DNA from: JAAYHV01 sp964400515
GTDB lineage: Bacteria; Bacillota; Clostridia; Peptostreptococcales; Anaerovoracaceae
NCBI GenBank assembly: GCA_964400515.1
Contig: CAYNTJ010000001.1
Location: 62,001 to 126,000 of the forward strand
DNA: 64,000 bases
Direction of reading: 5' to 3'
The position numbers and the translations under genes are program-made. Of this stretch, positions 17,768 through 26,109 are shown piece by piece. Every line of letters starts with the position of its first letter. Within the stretch, counting starts at the first letter, position 1. The notes under the pieces are model-generated. The model was not told the origin of the DNA, ran no database searches, and saw nothing but the letters and a program-made list of their open reading frames with translations.

Positions 17768-17804
17768 CATCTTTATAGTAGTTATATACCCAATTTTAAC
17801 AAAA

Positions 17805-17839
17805 AAAATCCTTTGGATTATGTGTATCCAAAGGATTTT
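17805..17839 (-). terminator. Strong terminator of the pyrimidine operon
   Basis: A perfect 14-bp stem (AAAATCCTTTGGAT at 17805-17818 with its complement at 17826-17839) with a seven-base loop. Leftwards it continues into a run of T (eight including the stem end). It ends the pyr operon and the small gene that follows pyrI. Confidence 0.9.
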
Positions 17840-17848
17840 ATACCTTGA

Positions 17849-18139
17849 TCAAAGCTCTTCAAAATATATACAGTATGCCGGATAGTGCTCTCCTATATAT
17901 AGCCATACCGTATCACCCATAAGTATCTCTGTATTAAAATACATGTTTGGAATAAATAGCCTTAAAGAGGTTCTTTTATTGCCCTTTAATATTTTTCCTT
18001 CCCTTATGGGATTAGCCCTGAATTTGTCAATTTCTTCCCTCAGGTTAGCTACCCCTGTTTCTTGGCTGAAATTATCAACAAACCTTTCAAATTCAACATA
18101 AGCAACATTATCTTGATTCATCAACCAGTTAAGTTTCAT
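17849..18139 (-). CDS. Small protein of unknown function at the end of the pyr operon
   Basis: A 96-residue protein that I do not recognise. It has no signal peptide or membrane segment and is moderately acidic, with an aromatic C-terminal end (DTVWLYIGEHYPAYCIYFEEL region). GGGAGG stands before the ATG. It follows pyrI by 63 bases and shares the operon terminator, but a recognisable promoter in the end of pyrI may transcribe it separately. A role in pyrimidine metabolism is not shown by anything except position. Confidence 0.75.
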   Translation of the reverse strand: MKLNWLMNQDNVAYVEFERFVDNFSQETGVANLREEIDKFRANPIREGKILKGNKRTSLRLFIPNMYFNTEILMGDTVWLYIGEHYPAYCIYFEEL

Positions 18140-18185
18140 ACTTCCCTCCCGTTTGTATTTACTTAACTTTTCATCTTACATACCG

Positions 18186-18213
18186 ATTATATCATAGTAC
18201 TGTTACTTTGCAA
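18186..18213 (-). promoter_or_regulatory. Possible internal promoter for the 96-residue gene
   Basis: TTGCAA (18208-18213) and TATAAT (18186-18191) are 16 bases apart. The -35 box is within the last codons of pyrI. The -10 match is perfect, the -35 fair. Confidence 0.5.
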
Positions 18214-18625
18214 CATGTATGGTGTCACAATAAACGCATCTGTAAGTTCCTTTTTCTTCATCAACCAGTTTAAACTTATGTACTATCTCCTGTTCAATGG
18301 AGGTTATACATCTAGGATTTTTACATTTTATTACTCCCTTTAATTCTTTGGGTAAGGAAAGATGTGACTTTTTCTCCAGTTTTCCGTTTTTAACTATATT
18401 CACTGTAATATGGGGATCTGCAAATCCCAATACATCCAAATCTATTTCAAAGTTTTCGTCTATTTTGATTATATCTTTTTTGCCATATTTCCCGCTTCTT
18501 GCATTTTGAATTATTGCCACGCTGCAAGACAGTTTATCTAATCCCAAAAGATTATATATTTCCATAGACTTTCCTGCCTTAATGTGATCTAAAACTATAC
18601 CCGTTGTTACTCCATCAATATTCAT
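18203..18625 (-). CDS. pyrI: Aspartate carbamoyltransferase regulatory subunit
   Basis: A 140-residue PyrI, the nucleotide-binding regulatory chain of aspartate transcarbamoylase. The N-terminal allosteric domain (GIVLDHIKAGKSMEIYNLLG) binds ATP/CTP in known homologues, and the C-terminal zinc domain has four Cys (CKNPRC and CVYC) that contact PyrB. Its presence implies feedback-regulated transcarbamoylase. It starts one base after the pyrB stop. Confidence 0.96.
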   Translation of the reverse strand: MNIDGVTTGIVLDHIKAGKSMEIYNLLGLDKLSCSVAIIQNARSGKYGKKDIIKIDENFEIDLDVLGFADPHITVNIVKNGKLEKKSHLSLPKELKGVIKCKNPRCITSIEQEIVHKFKLVDEEKGTYRCVYCDTIHVAK

Positions 18626-18626
18626 A

Positions 18627-19553
18627 TTAAACCTCCTTATTCAATCCAAGTAATGTTAATATTAGAGCCATTCTAATGTATTTACCGCATAAAGCTTGGG
18701 TGAAATATTTTGCCCTTGGGTCATCATCCACCGCTGTTGAAATCTCATTTACCCTAGGTAAAGGATGTAAGATTGTTAAATCTTTTTTGGCTGTTTCCAG
18801 CTTTTTTAAATCCAATATATATGTATCCTTTAGCCTTATGTAATCCTCTTCATTGAAGAATCTTTCCTTTTGAACCCTTGTCATATATAGTATATCCAGC
18901 TCGGGTATGGATTCTTCAATGGTCAAAACTTCCTTCCATTTTACATTAGCCTCATCCATCTCATCCTTTACATATTGGGGAACCTTTAATTCTTCAGGGG
19001 ATATTAAGTGTATTTCTATATTATCATATCTTAGCATTGCCGAAATCAAAGAGTGAACAGTTCTTCCGAATTTTAAATCCCCGCATACACCTATTACCAT
19101 ATTATCAAGCCTTTTCTTTTCTCTTCTGATGGTAAGTAAATCCGTCAGTGTTTGCGTAGGATGAAAATGCCCTCCGTCTCCCGCATTTATAATGGGTACT
19201 GTGGTTTTTTCCGCCGCAACAATAGGTGCACCTTCTTTAGGATGCCTCATGGCGATTATATCAGCATAACAGCCAACGGTCCTTATTGTATCACTTACGC
19301 TCTCTCCTTTAGCTGCAGAACTGGAGCCTGCTTCAGAAAATCCCAAGACGTTTCCACCAAGTTCCATCATGGCCGCAGTAAAACTAAGTCTTGTCCTGGT
19401 GCTCGGTTCAAAGAACAATGTAGCCAGCTTTTTATTTCTGCATGAATCATAATATTTTTCCGGATTCTCTATTATATCGTCCGCCAAATCCATCATTTGA
19501 TTAAGTTCTTCAATGGTCAAATCAGTGATGTTAATTAAATTTCTAATACCCAT
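18627..19553 (-). CDS. pyrB: Aspartate carbamoyltransferase catalytic subunit
   Basis: A 308-residue PyrB that makes N-carbamoyl-L-aspartate from carbamoyl phosphate and aspartate, the second step of UMP synthesis. The carbamoyl-phosphate loop FFEPSTRTRLSF, the GDGGHFHPTQTLTDL segment and the LHPLPR motif are intact. It overlaps pyrE by 19 bases and is followed by pyrI, as in other organisms with the dodecameric holoenzyme. Confidence 0.98.
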   Translation of the reverse strand: MGIRNLINITDLTIEELNQMMDLADDIIENPEKYYDSCRNKKLATLFFEPSTRTRLSFTAAMMELGGNVLGFSEAGSSSAAKGESVSDTIRTVGCYADIIAMRHPKEGAPIVAAEKTTVPIINAGDGGHFHPTQTLTDLLTIRREKKRLDNMVIGVCGDLKFGRTVHSLISAMLRYDNIEIHLISPEELKVPQYVKDEMDEANVKWKEVLTIEESIPELDILYMTRVQKERFFNEEDYIRLKDTYILDLKKLETAKKDLTILHPLPRVNEISTAVDDDPRAKYFTQALCGKYIRMALILTLLGLNKEV

Positions 19554-20143
19554 TTTCTTATCTCCTCTTTCTGTTCATCGTTTATATAACCTTCTTCTTG
19601 GGCAACCTCAGTCAACGCAGTAATATCCGTAAGACTGATACATTTTACCTCGGATTCATTAAAAAGTTTGGTCGCCTTTTTGGTCTCATAAGTAAATATG
19701 CTGATAACGCCCAAAACATCTGCTCCGTATTCCTTTAGAGCATTTACAACATCTAAGGATGATCCCCCTGTGGAAATCAAATCCTCAACCACTACCACCT
19801 TTTGTCCTGTCTTAAGTTCTCCTTCAATTCTGTTTGCTCTCCCATGGCCTTTGTTACTGCTTCTGACATATCCCATGGGCATATTCAGAATATGACCTAC
19901 AATAGCTGCATGGGCAATTCCCGCCGTACTGGTTCCCATAAGTACTTCGCAGGAAGGAAACTCGTTTTTTATAACTCTTGCCATTTCATTTTCTACCATG
20001 TCCCTTATTTCAGGGGCTGTAAGAATCAGTCTATTGTCACAATAGATTGGACTTTTGATTCCGCTGGCCCATGTAAAAGGTTCCTCAGGTCTTAAAAACA
20101 CTGCTTTAATGGAAAGCAATCCCTTTGCTATTTCTCTTTTCAT
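19535..20143 (-). CDS. pyrE: Orotate phosphoribosyltransferase
   Basis: A 202-residue PyrE that joins orotate and PRPP to form OMP. The PRPP-binding motif VVVEDLISTGGSS and the N-terminal FTWASGIKSPIYCDNR are clear. It begins directly after the pyrF stop and overlaps pyrB by 19 bases, so translation is probably coupled along the operon. Confidence 0.97.
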   Translation of the reverse strand: MKREIAKGLLSIKAVFLRPEEPFTWASGIKSPIYCDNRLILTAPEIRDMVENEMARVIKNEFPSCEVLMGTSTAGIAHAAIVGHILNMPMGYVRSSNKGHGRANRIEGELKTGQKVVVVEDLISTGGSSLDVVNALKEYGADVLGVISIFTYETKKATKLFNESEVKCISLTDITALTEVAQEEGYINDEQKEEIRKWVLEI

Positions 20144-20836
20144 CTATACCTCCAAAACAAATTCATCTAAACATTTTTTATATGCCAATAAAGGATTCTC
20201 TGCTTTTGTAATGCTTCTTCCCACAACGATATAATCCGAACCTAATTCCTTTGCCATCCTAGGCGTAGTAACTCTTTTCTGATCCCCTTTATCATCCCCC
20301 TTTAGCCTTACGCCGGGGGTTACGGTCAAGAACTCTCCCCCTAAATATTTGTGTATAAGGGGAGCTTCCATGGGCGAGCAAACCACCCCTTGCAAGCCCG
20401 AATCCTTTGCGTTGCTGCTATATTTAAGCACTACTTTTTCAATGGGTTCTTTTATCAACAATTCTTCCGTCATGGTATCTTGATCCGTGGAAGTTAATTG
20501 CGTTACCGCCAGCAATATTGTATTACTTTCTCCTAAACCCTTCTTAGCGGCACTCATCATATTTCTTGTACCGGATGCATGAACATTTATCATATCAATA
20601 TCAAGCTTTGATAAAACCCTCATGCTCTTTTCAACTGTATTTGGTATGTCATGAAGCTTTAAATCAAGAAATATTTTATGACCTCTGCTTTTAATTTCCT
20701 TTATTATCCCACTACCTTCACTGTAAAAAAGCTCCATTCCAACCTTTACAAACAGCTTTTCATCAAAGCCATCTAAAAATTCCAATGCTTCTTTGCCCGA
20801 GGAAAAATCCAAGGCAATAATTACATCCTTTCCCAT
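20144..20836 (-). CDS. pyrF: Orotidine 5'-phosphate decarboxylase
   Basis: A 230-residue class I OMP decarboxylase that produces UMP. The catalytic Lys/Asp network lies in FLDLKLHDIPNTVEK, and the phosphate-binding end in GSDYIVVGRSIT. Length is normal. It lies between pyrD (9-base gap) and pyrE (no gap). Confidence 0.97.
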   Translation of the reverse strand: MGKDVIIALDFSSGKEALEFLDGFDEKLFVKVGMELFYSEGSGIIKEIKSRGHKIFLDLKLHDIPNTVEKSMRVLSKLDIDMINVHASGTRNMMSAAKKGLGESNTILLAVTQLTSTDQDTMTEELLIKEPIEKVVLKYSSNAKDSGLQGVVCSPMEAPLIHKYLGGEFLTVTPGVRLKGDDKGDQKRVTTPRMAKELGSDYIVVGRSITKAENPLLAYKKCLDEFVLEV

Positions 20837-20845
20837 AAACCCTCC

Positions 20846-21754
20846 TTAAACTATACCAACTATATCATTAATGTTATTTATTTTAAGCTCAGTCATTTTA
20901 GACGGTAACTCATCTATTATTTCCTTGCATATCCAAGGATTGATGAGATTTGCAGCCCCTATTTGTACAGCCGCAGCTCCCGCCATCATCATTTCTATCA
21001 CATCATCTGCACTGCTTATTCCTCCCATTCCTATTATGGGGATGGAAATCTCTTTATATACCTGATTTACCATTCTTAATGCCAACGGAAATATTGCAGG
21101 TCCTGACATTCCGCCATATACATTGGCTAAAACAGGCTTTCTTGTCTTAATATCTATTCTCATCCCAAGCAGTGTATTTATCATGCTTATCCCGTCTGCT
21201 CCATTATGCTCACATGCCTTAGCTATCTCAACAATATCTGTAACATTGGGGGAAAGTTTTATAAAAACAGGCTTTTTCGTCACTTTTTTTACTTCCCTGG
21301 TAACCTTTGCCGCTTGATTCATATCTGTACCAAAGGCCATTCCTCCGTTATGAACATTAGGGCAGCTTATATTCACTTCAATTATGCCAACACTTTCTTC
21401 TTTTTCCATTAGCTCTGCCAATTTCACATATTCATCTATAGAAAAACCACTGATGTTGCCAATAACCTTTTTGCCGTATATTTTTTGTAGATATGGTAAT
21501 TCTTCGCTAATAACTTTATTGATTCCCGGATTCTGAAGCCCCACGGAATTTAGCATTCCAAGGTTGCATTCAGCTATTCTCGGTAACCTATTACCATATC
21601 TTTCATCTATGGTGGTTCCTTTAATTGCTATGGAACCCAAAACCCTTATATCATAAAGCTCCTCGAATTCTTTCCCGTATCCAAATGTGCCGCTGGCGGG
21701 AATTATTGGGTTATCAAGCTTAATTCCTGCTAAATCAACTTCTAATCTTCCCAT
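20846..21754 (-). CDS. pyrD: Dihydroorotate dehydrogenase B (NAD+), catalytic subunit
   Basis: A 302-residue class 1B dihydroorotate dehydrogenase, an FMN TIM barrel with the active-site Cys in NISCPNVHNGG and the FMN loops SMINTLLGMRID and GMGGISSADD. Type 1B works with the iron-sulfur flavoprotein PyrK, which is encoded immediately upstream with a 13-base overlap, and passes electrons to NAD+. This suits an anaerobe because no quinone or fumarate is needed. Confidence 0.97.
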   Translation of the reverse strand: MGRLEVDLAGIKLDNPIIPASGTFGYGKEFEELYDIRVLGSIAIKGTTIDERYGNRLPRIAECNLGMLNSVGLQNPGINKVISEELPYLQKIYGKKVIGNISGFSIDEYVKLAELMEKEESVGIIEVNISCPNVHNGGMAFGTDMNQAAKVTREVKKVTKKPVFIKLSPNVTDIVEIAKACEHNGADGISMINTLLGMRIDIKTRKPVLANVYGGMSGPAIFPLALRMVNQVYKEISIPIIGMGGISSADDVIEMMMAGAAAVQIGAANLINPWICKEIIDELPSKMTELKINNINDIVGIV

Positions 21755-22470
21755 ATGATTTCCTCCTTGCTAAATACAGGGCCTTCCTTACAAACTCTTT
21801 TTGTTCCCTTTGTAGTTTCTATGGAGCACCCCATACAAGCTCCGAAACCGCAGCCCATTCTGGCCTCCAAGCTGAACTGGCCCCCGTCACATTTGTTACT
21901 TAAAGCCCTAAGCATGGGCATGGGACCACATGCATATATGTAGTCGCCATGTTCAAACCCATCTGTTACCATCCCTTGCTTTTCATAGGTTCCGTTTAAA
22001 GTGAATACGTTCACATCCTCTGTGATTTTTTTAAATTCATTAATATAGAACACCTCGGATATATCATTGAATCCCAAAATAACCTTGGGCGTCAAGCCCA
22101 TTTCCTTTAACTTTCTTGCTAAATTAAGCAAAGGAGGTATACCAATGCCCCCGCCTATTATTAGAGGTGATTCAATGTCCTTAATAAGTTCATAGCCATT
22201 ACCTAATGGGCCCAATAATGTTATGGATTCATTTTTCTTCATTTTTGACATTAATTCGGTGCCTTTCCCCACCACCTTATATACCAAAGTGATGTAATCT
22301 TTTTCCACCATTGATATTGATATTGGTCTGTTCAAGTAACATTCCTTTACTGTCAACGTCGCAAACACACCGGGTTTATCGTAGCCTTTTGTATTGCCCT
22401 TTAACACCATTTTATATATGTATTTTGCTATTTCTTCGTTGCTGATTATTAGAAACTCATCTTTTCTCAT
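21742..22470 (-). CDS. pyrK: Dihydroorotate dehydrogenase B electron transfer subunit
   Basis: A 242-residue FAD and [2Fe-2S] subunit that takes electrons from PyrD and passes them to NAD+. The FAD domain has RPISISMVEKD, the NAD-binding part has IIGGGIGIPPLL, and the C-terminal cluster Cys lie in MGCGFGACMGCSIE and RVCKEGPVF. It overlaps pyrC by 14 and pyrD by 13 bases. Confidence 0.96.
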   Translation of the reverse strand: MRKDEFLIISNEEIAKYIYKMVLKGNTKGYDKPGVFATLTVKECYLNRPISISMVEKDYITLVYKVVGKGTELMSKMKKNESITLLGPLGNGYELIKDIESPLIIGGGIGIPPLLNLARKLKEMGLTPKVILGFNDISEVFYINEFKKITEDVNVFTLNGTYEKQGMVTDGFEHGDYIYACGPMPMLRALSNKCDGGQFSLEARMGCGFGACMGCSIETTKGTKRVCKEGPVFSKEEIIWED

Positions 22471-23719
22471 ATACTATCTCACCCCTTAATATCGTCATTA
22501 CGGTCTCCCCGTTTACAAGTTCCCCATCAAACGGCGTTGACTTGCCCTTTGAAAGAAATTCATCACTGTTTATCTTATACTCCCTGTTTAAATCCAGTAT
22601 AACGAGGCCCTGGTCATCTATATCAAATCTTTTCCTTGGATTTTCGCTCATGGCTCTGATTAAAACATCAAAGCTAACCTTCCCCGGCCTAACCAGCTTT
22701 GTATAAAGCATGGGGAAGGCCACCTCTAAGCCCACTATTCCATTTAAACTTCTTTCATATCCCCTGCTCTTCTCTTCATGGCTATGGGGGGCGTGATCGG
22801 TTGCTATTATTTCAATGGTCCCATCATTTAATCCTTCTATTAATGCCATCTGATCTTCTTTATCCTTTATCGGTGGATTCATTTTGAACTTCCCCGTGTC
22901 ACTAATTATCATTTCCCTATTAAGCAGTAAATAGTGGGGAGCGGTTTCACATGAGATATCCACACCGCTCTTTTTGGCATCTCTTATAAGTTCAACACTT
23001 TCCTTAGTTGAAATATGGCAGACATGATATGAGCAACCGATTTCATCACAGAGTTTAATGTCTCTTTCTATCTGCTTCCATTCACTTCCTCTGATATCTC
23101 CCTTTGCCAATAAGCTTTCATCTTCGCAATGGGCTACGATCAATTTGCCCAATTCCTTAGCTTTTATCATGGCTTCCCTCATAAGCTCTGTTTTTTGCAG
23201 TCCAAAGCCATCATCGGTATATGCTATTACATAATCCCTTAAGCTCTCCATATCCGAAAGTGTTCCCCTTCCGGATTGATCTTTTGTGATTGAACCGTAG
23301 GGGATAATATCGATAACCGAATCCCTTTTTATTATATCCAATTGCACATTAAGAGCTTCCAAATTCGAAGGAGCAGGTTTTAGATTTGGCATGGTACACA
23401 CACTGGTATAACCGCCCTTTGCCGCAGCCATGCTGCCTGTTTTTATTGTTTCCTTGTATTCATATCCCGGCTGTCTAAAGTGAACATGTACATCGGAAAA
23501 AGAAGGCAAAACAAAAGAGTTATCTAAATAGATAACTCTCGGATTTGAATTATTAATAATATTGGTTTTCTTTTCAAATAGTTTGCCGTGATCCAAATGT
23601 AAAACATATTCCTGATTCTGTTTATCAATTGCAAAAATGTTATCATCCGCAATTATCAAATCGCGATCTACGAATTGACTGCCGATATATACTTTTGCAT
23701 CTCTTATCATCAGACTCAT
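22457..23719 (-). CDS. pyrC: Dihydroorotase
   Basis: A 420-residue class I dihydroorotase, a zinc amidohydrolase that cyclises carbamoyl-aspartate to dihydroorotate. Metal ligands are visible in SDVHVHFRQPG, at the His of IVAHCEDESL, in YHVCHIS and in the catalytic ATDHAPHSHEEK. It is the first gene of pyrC-K-D-F-E-B-I. The ATG at 23719 is five bases after AGGAGG; an in-frame ATG three codons later is also possible. Confidence 0.96.
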   Translation of the reverse strand: MSLMIRDAKVYIGSQFVDRDLIIADDNIFAIDKQNQEYVLHLDHGKLFEKKTNIINNSNPRVIYLDNSFVLPSFSDVHVHFRQPGYEYKETIKTGSMAAAKGGYTSVCTMPNLKPAPSNLEALNVQLDIIKRDSVIDIIPYGSITKDQSGRGTLSDMESLRDYVIAYTDDGFGLQKTELMREAMIKAKELGKLIVAHCEDESLLAKGDIRGSEWKQIERDIKLCDEIGCSYHVCHISTKESVELIRDAKKSGVDISCETAPHYLLLNREMIISDTGKFKMNPPIKDKEDQMALIEGLNDGTIEIIATDHAPHSHEEKSRGYERSLNGIVGLEVAFPMLYTKLVRPGKVSFDVLIRAMSENPRKRFDIDDQGLVILDLNREYKINSDEFLSKGKSTPFDGELVNGETVMTILRGEIVYEKR

Positions 23720-23757
23720 ATGTCCTCCTAATCATTTTATCAACTTAAATCTTCGAA

Positions 23758-23786
23758 ATTATACAAGATAATTTAAGATATGTCAA
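23758..23786 (-). promoter_or_regulatory. pyr operon promoter with overlapping dyad
   Basis: A consensus promoter, TTGACA (23781-23786), 17-base spacer, TATAAT (23758-23763), lies 38 bases before pyrC. The leader is only about 30 bases, too short for the PyrR attenuator common in Firmicutes. A dyad CTTAAAT...ATTTAAG flanks the -10 region and could be a repressor operator (inference). Confidence 0.88.
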
Positions 23787-23892
23787 TACATATTCGGATT
23801 ATTTATTATTAAATTAGTTATTATTTTATTTCAGCCTTTACAAACCTCCATATCACGAACTATATTTGTATTTTACTAATCACAGGTTCGCA

Positions 23893-25071
23893 TTATGCTA
23901 TCATTTTATCTCTGTCCTTCATGGTTCTTTTTAATATAACCGGAGTTATAATCGTAGTCACCACTACCATTAATACCACCGGAGAAAAGAGACTTGGTTC
24001 TAGCAAGCCCAAATGATATCCCTTTTGTGCTACTATCAGGGCAACTTCTCCCCTGGATATCATTCCCACTCCTATATTGACAGCTTCCATTCCCTTGTAG
24101 CCGCATATTCTTGCACCTATACCACAGCCAATGATTTTAGTTACTATGGCAACAATCAATATCACTATGGAAAAAATCAGCAGATTCAATGTCATTCCGC
24201 TTAATTCTGTTCTTATTCCGATACTGGCAAAGAATATCGGCGAAAAGAAAAGATATGACGGTATGGTCATCTTCTTTGCAATTGAAGTCTTAATCTTCAT
24301 CTTTGACAGGAAAAGACCAAATAAATATGCACCTGTTATATCTGCCACCCCAAATAATTCCTCGGATACAAATGCTATTATCATTACAAAGGCAAAGGCA
24401 TATACGGAATTTCTTCTTTCGCTTTCCAATCTTGTGTAGAGCTTTTCCATTCCGTTAAGACCAACATAAAGGATTGCCATAACCACAGCATAAAGGGCAA
24501 TTCTGACAAAAACCATCGCGATGCTCACCGATGTATCCTTTAGACTGGTGATTATGGTAAGCACTACTATACCCATTATATCATCTATTACAGCAGCCCC
24601 CAGTATGGCACTGCCAACTCTGCTGTTTAATTTGCCCATTTCTCTTAAGGCTTCAACTGTAATACTAACGGAAGTTGCAGTAAGTATTACCCCCATAAAT
24701 ATCGCTTCTAACATTTTATTATAGTCGCTAAAACCTATATCAAAATAGAAATAGTAGGTTATGGCTCCCCCAACAAGAGGAATCAATACCCCTACAGTTG
24801 CAATCAACACATAGGAGAAGCTGTTTTTTTTGATTTCCCCGATATCCGTATCAAGACCGGCAACAAACATAAGGAGTATTACCCCTATTTCCGAAGTTTT
24901 ATCTAAAAAATCCGTTTCCTGAACCAATCCTAATATGGAAGGTCCCAGAATTAATCCTGCTATCAATGCTCCCACTACTTGAGGCATGTTTACTTTTTGA
25001 GATGCAACTCCCAATACTTTTGTAGATAACAGTATTAAAGCAATACTAAATAAAAAACTATAATTCTCCAC
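23893..25071 (-). CDS. Cation:proton antiporter, CPA2 (Kef/NapA) type
   Basis: A 392-residue membrane protein with about twelve predicted helices, matching the Na_H_Exchanger domain of the CPA2 superfamily; it lacks the cytosolic TrkA-N domain of Kef channels. Recognisable segments are QKVNMPQVVGALIAGLILGP, the ion-site helix GAAVIDDIMGIVVL with paired Asp, and GMISRGEVALIVAQKG. It probably exchanges Na+ or K+ for protons. The start is GTG, well placed after GGAGGAG. It is divergent from the signalling operon at 25.2 kb. Confidence 0.92.
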   Translation of the reverse strand: MENYSFLFSIALILLSTKVLGVASQKVNMPQVVGALIAGLILGPSILGLVQETDFLDKTSEIGVILLMFVAGLDTDIGEIKKNSFSYVLIATVGVLIPLVGGAITYYFYFDIGFSDYNKMLEAIFMGVILTATSVSITVEALREMGKLNSRVGSAILGAAVIDDIMGIVVLTIITSLKDTSVSIAMVFVRIALYAVVMAILYVGLNGMEKLYTRLESERRNSVYAFAFVMIIAFVSEELFGVADITGAYLFGLFLSKMKIKTSIAKKMTIPSYLFFSPIFFASIGIRTELSGMTLNLLIFSIVILIVAIVTKIIGCGIGARICGYKGMEAVNIGVGMISRGEVALIVAQKGYHLGLLEPSLFSPVVLMVVVTTIITPVILKRTMKDRDKMIA

Positions 25072-25196
25072 TTAATCTCCTCCTCGATTTCTATTCTAAC
25101 AAACGTATATCATAGCACTTTTTGTTGAAAATGTATATATTTTTTTTACAAATTAATATTTTTTTGTTCGTTATTACCACATATGCGTATTTTGTA

Positions 25197-25226
25197 TTTA
25201 CATAGCATATTTATGTATGTTATAAT
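25197..25226 (+). promoter_or_regulatory. Promoter of the sensor/LytTR operon
   Basis: TTTACA (25197-25202), 18-base spacer and a perfect TATAAT (25221-25226) lie just before the ATG at 25244, leaving only a very short leader with GAGGTG as ribosome binding site. This supports 25244, rather than the later TTG, as the real start. Confidence 0.7.
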
Positions 25227-25243
25227 TCTTTTAGAGGTGTGTT

Positions 25244-26109
25244 ATGAATTATTATGATGTGATAACGATCATGTTAGAATCTACGGTTTATGCTTTCCTA
25301 ATGGTAAAGCTTTTTTTCTTAACCCTAGAATTAATAAGTATTTGATAGTTTTTGTAATATTTTTAGACTATTTTTTTACTACATTAATTTCCATAGGTGC
25401 TTTAAATCCGTTTTTCAACAATTCCATCTATTTTTTTATTCTGCATAGTATATTCACTTTTATTTACGTATACTACTTTTACATGGGCAGTTTTATTAAT
25501 AACCTGATTAAAATTTCCCTTATAAAAATACTTTACATTTTATCTGAACTTCCCATATTCTTTTTATTAACAAGAATAACAAATATGGCCAGGGAAAATC
25601 CTAAGGTTATCTCCCTTTACGGTTCCATAGAAAGCACATTCTTTACTATATTTTCATTAATGCTTTTTATTTTGGTGGTTTTGCTCTTGGACAGAGAATT
25701 TTCCGAATGGGTTTTTTCTCTAAGGGGAAAAATCCAAAAGATAATGTTTTCAACCTGCGTATTAATACCTATGATTATTGATTCTGTAATCAATATACAA
25801 TACTATAACGACTCTTACCTTTTAAATCCCTTCGTATTAAATATTCTGCAAATGTTTATAGTTATAGTATCCCTTATTACCATAGTTGTTTTAGGGCTGA
25901 TAAACAAAAAAAACGAATACCTTCTTATTGAAGAAAGAATGCGATTTCAAAATGAAAAATACAAAAATATAATTCGAATAGAGCAAAAAATAGCAGTTTT
26001 AAGACATGACATATCAAATTTATTGGAATGCAGGGATGATAAATTGATTAACAATGTTTTAGAGTACTGCGATTATATAGAAAAGGAGATTAACCGATTA
26101 GATGAGTAG
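25244..26109 (+). CDS. Membrane sensor protein with kinase H-box but no ATPase domain; frameshifted at a T7 run
   Basis: The frame from ATG 25244 (MNYYDVITIMLESTV) and the long frame beginning at TTG 25342 join into one protein of about 288 residues if one T is added to the seven-T run at 25311-25317; the joined junction KLFFLNPRINKYLI reads smoothly into a helix. The TTG has no ribosome binding site. The protein has about six predicted helices followed by a coiled linker and an AgrC-like H-box, VLRHDISNLLE (His codon 26005-26007), then a second helix ending LDE. It stops there: no N, G or ATP-lid boxes follow. The next gene supplies them. The T run lies in phase as T TTT TTC, a classical -1 slippery heptamer, so slippage, sequencing error or mutation must be distinguished. 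Confidence 0.75.

Noticed and set aside
23720..23760. PyrR-dependent attenuator before pyrC
   Set aside because: No binding loop, antiterminator or terminator can be drawn in the short leader.
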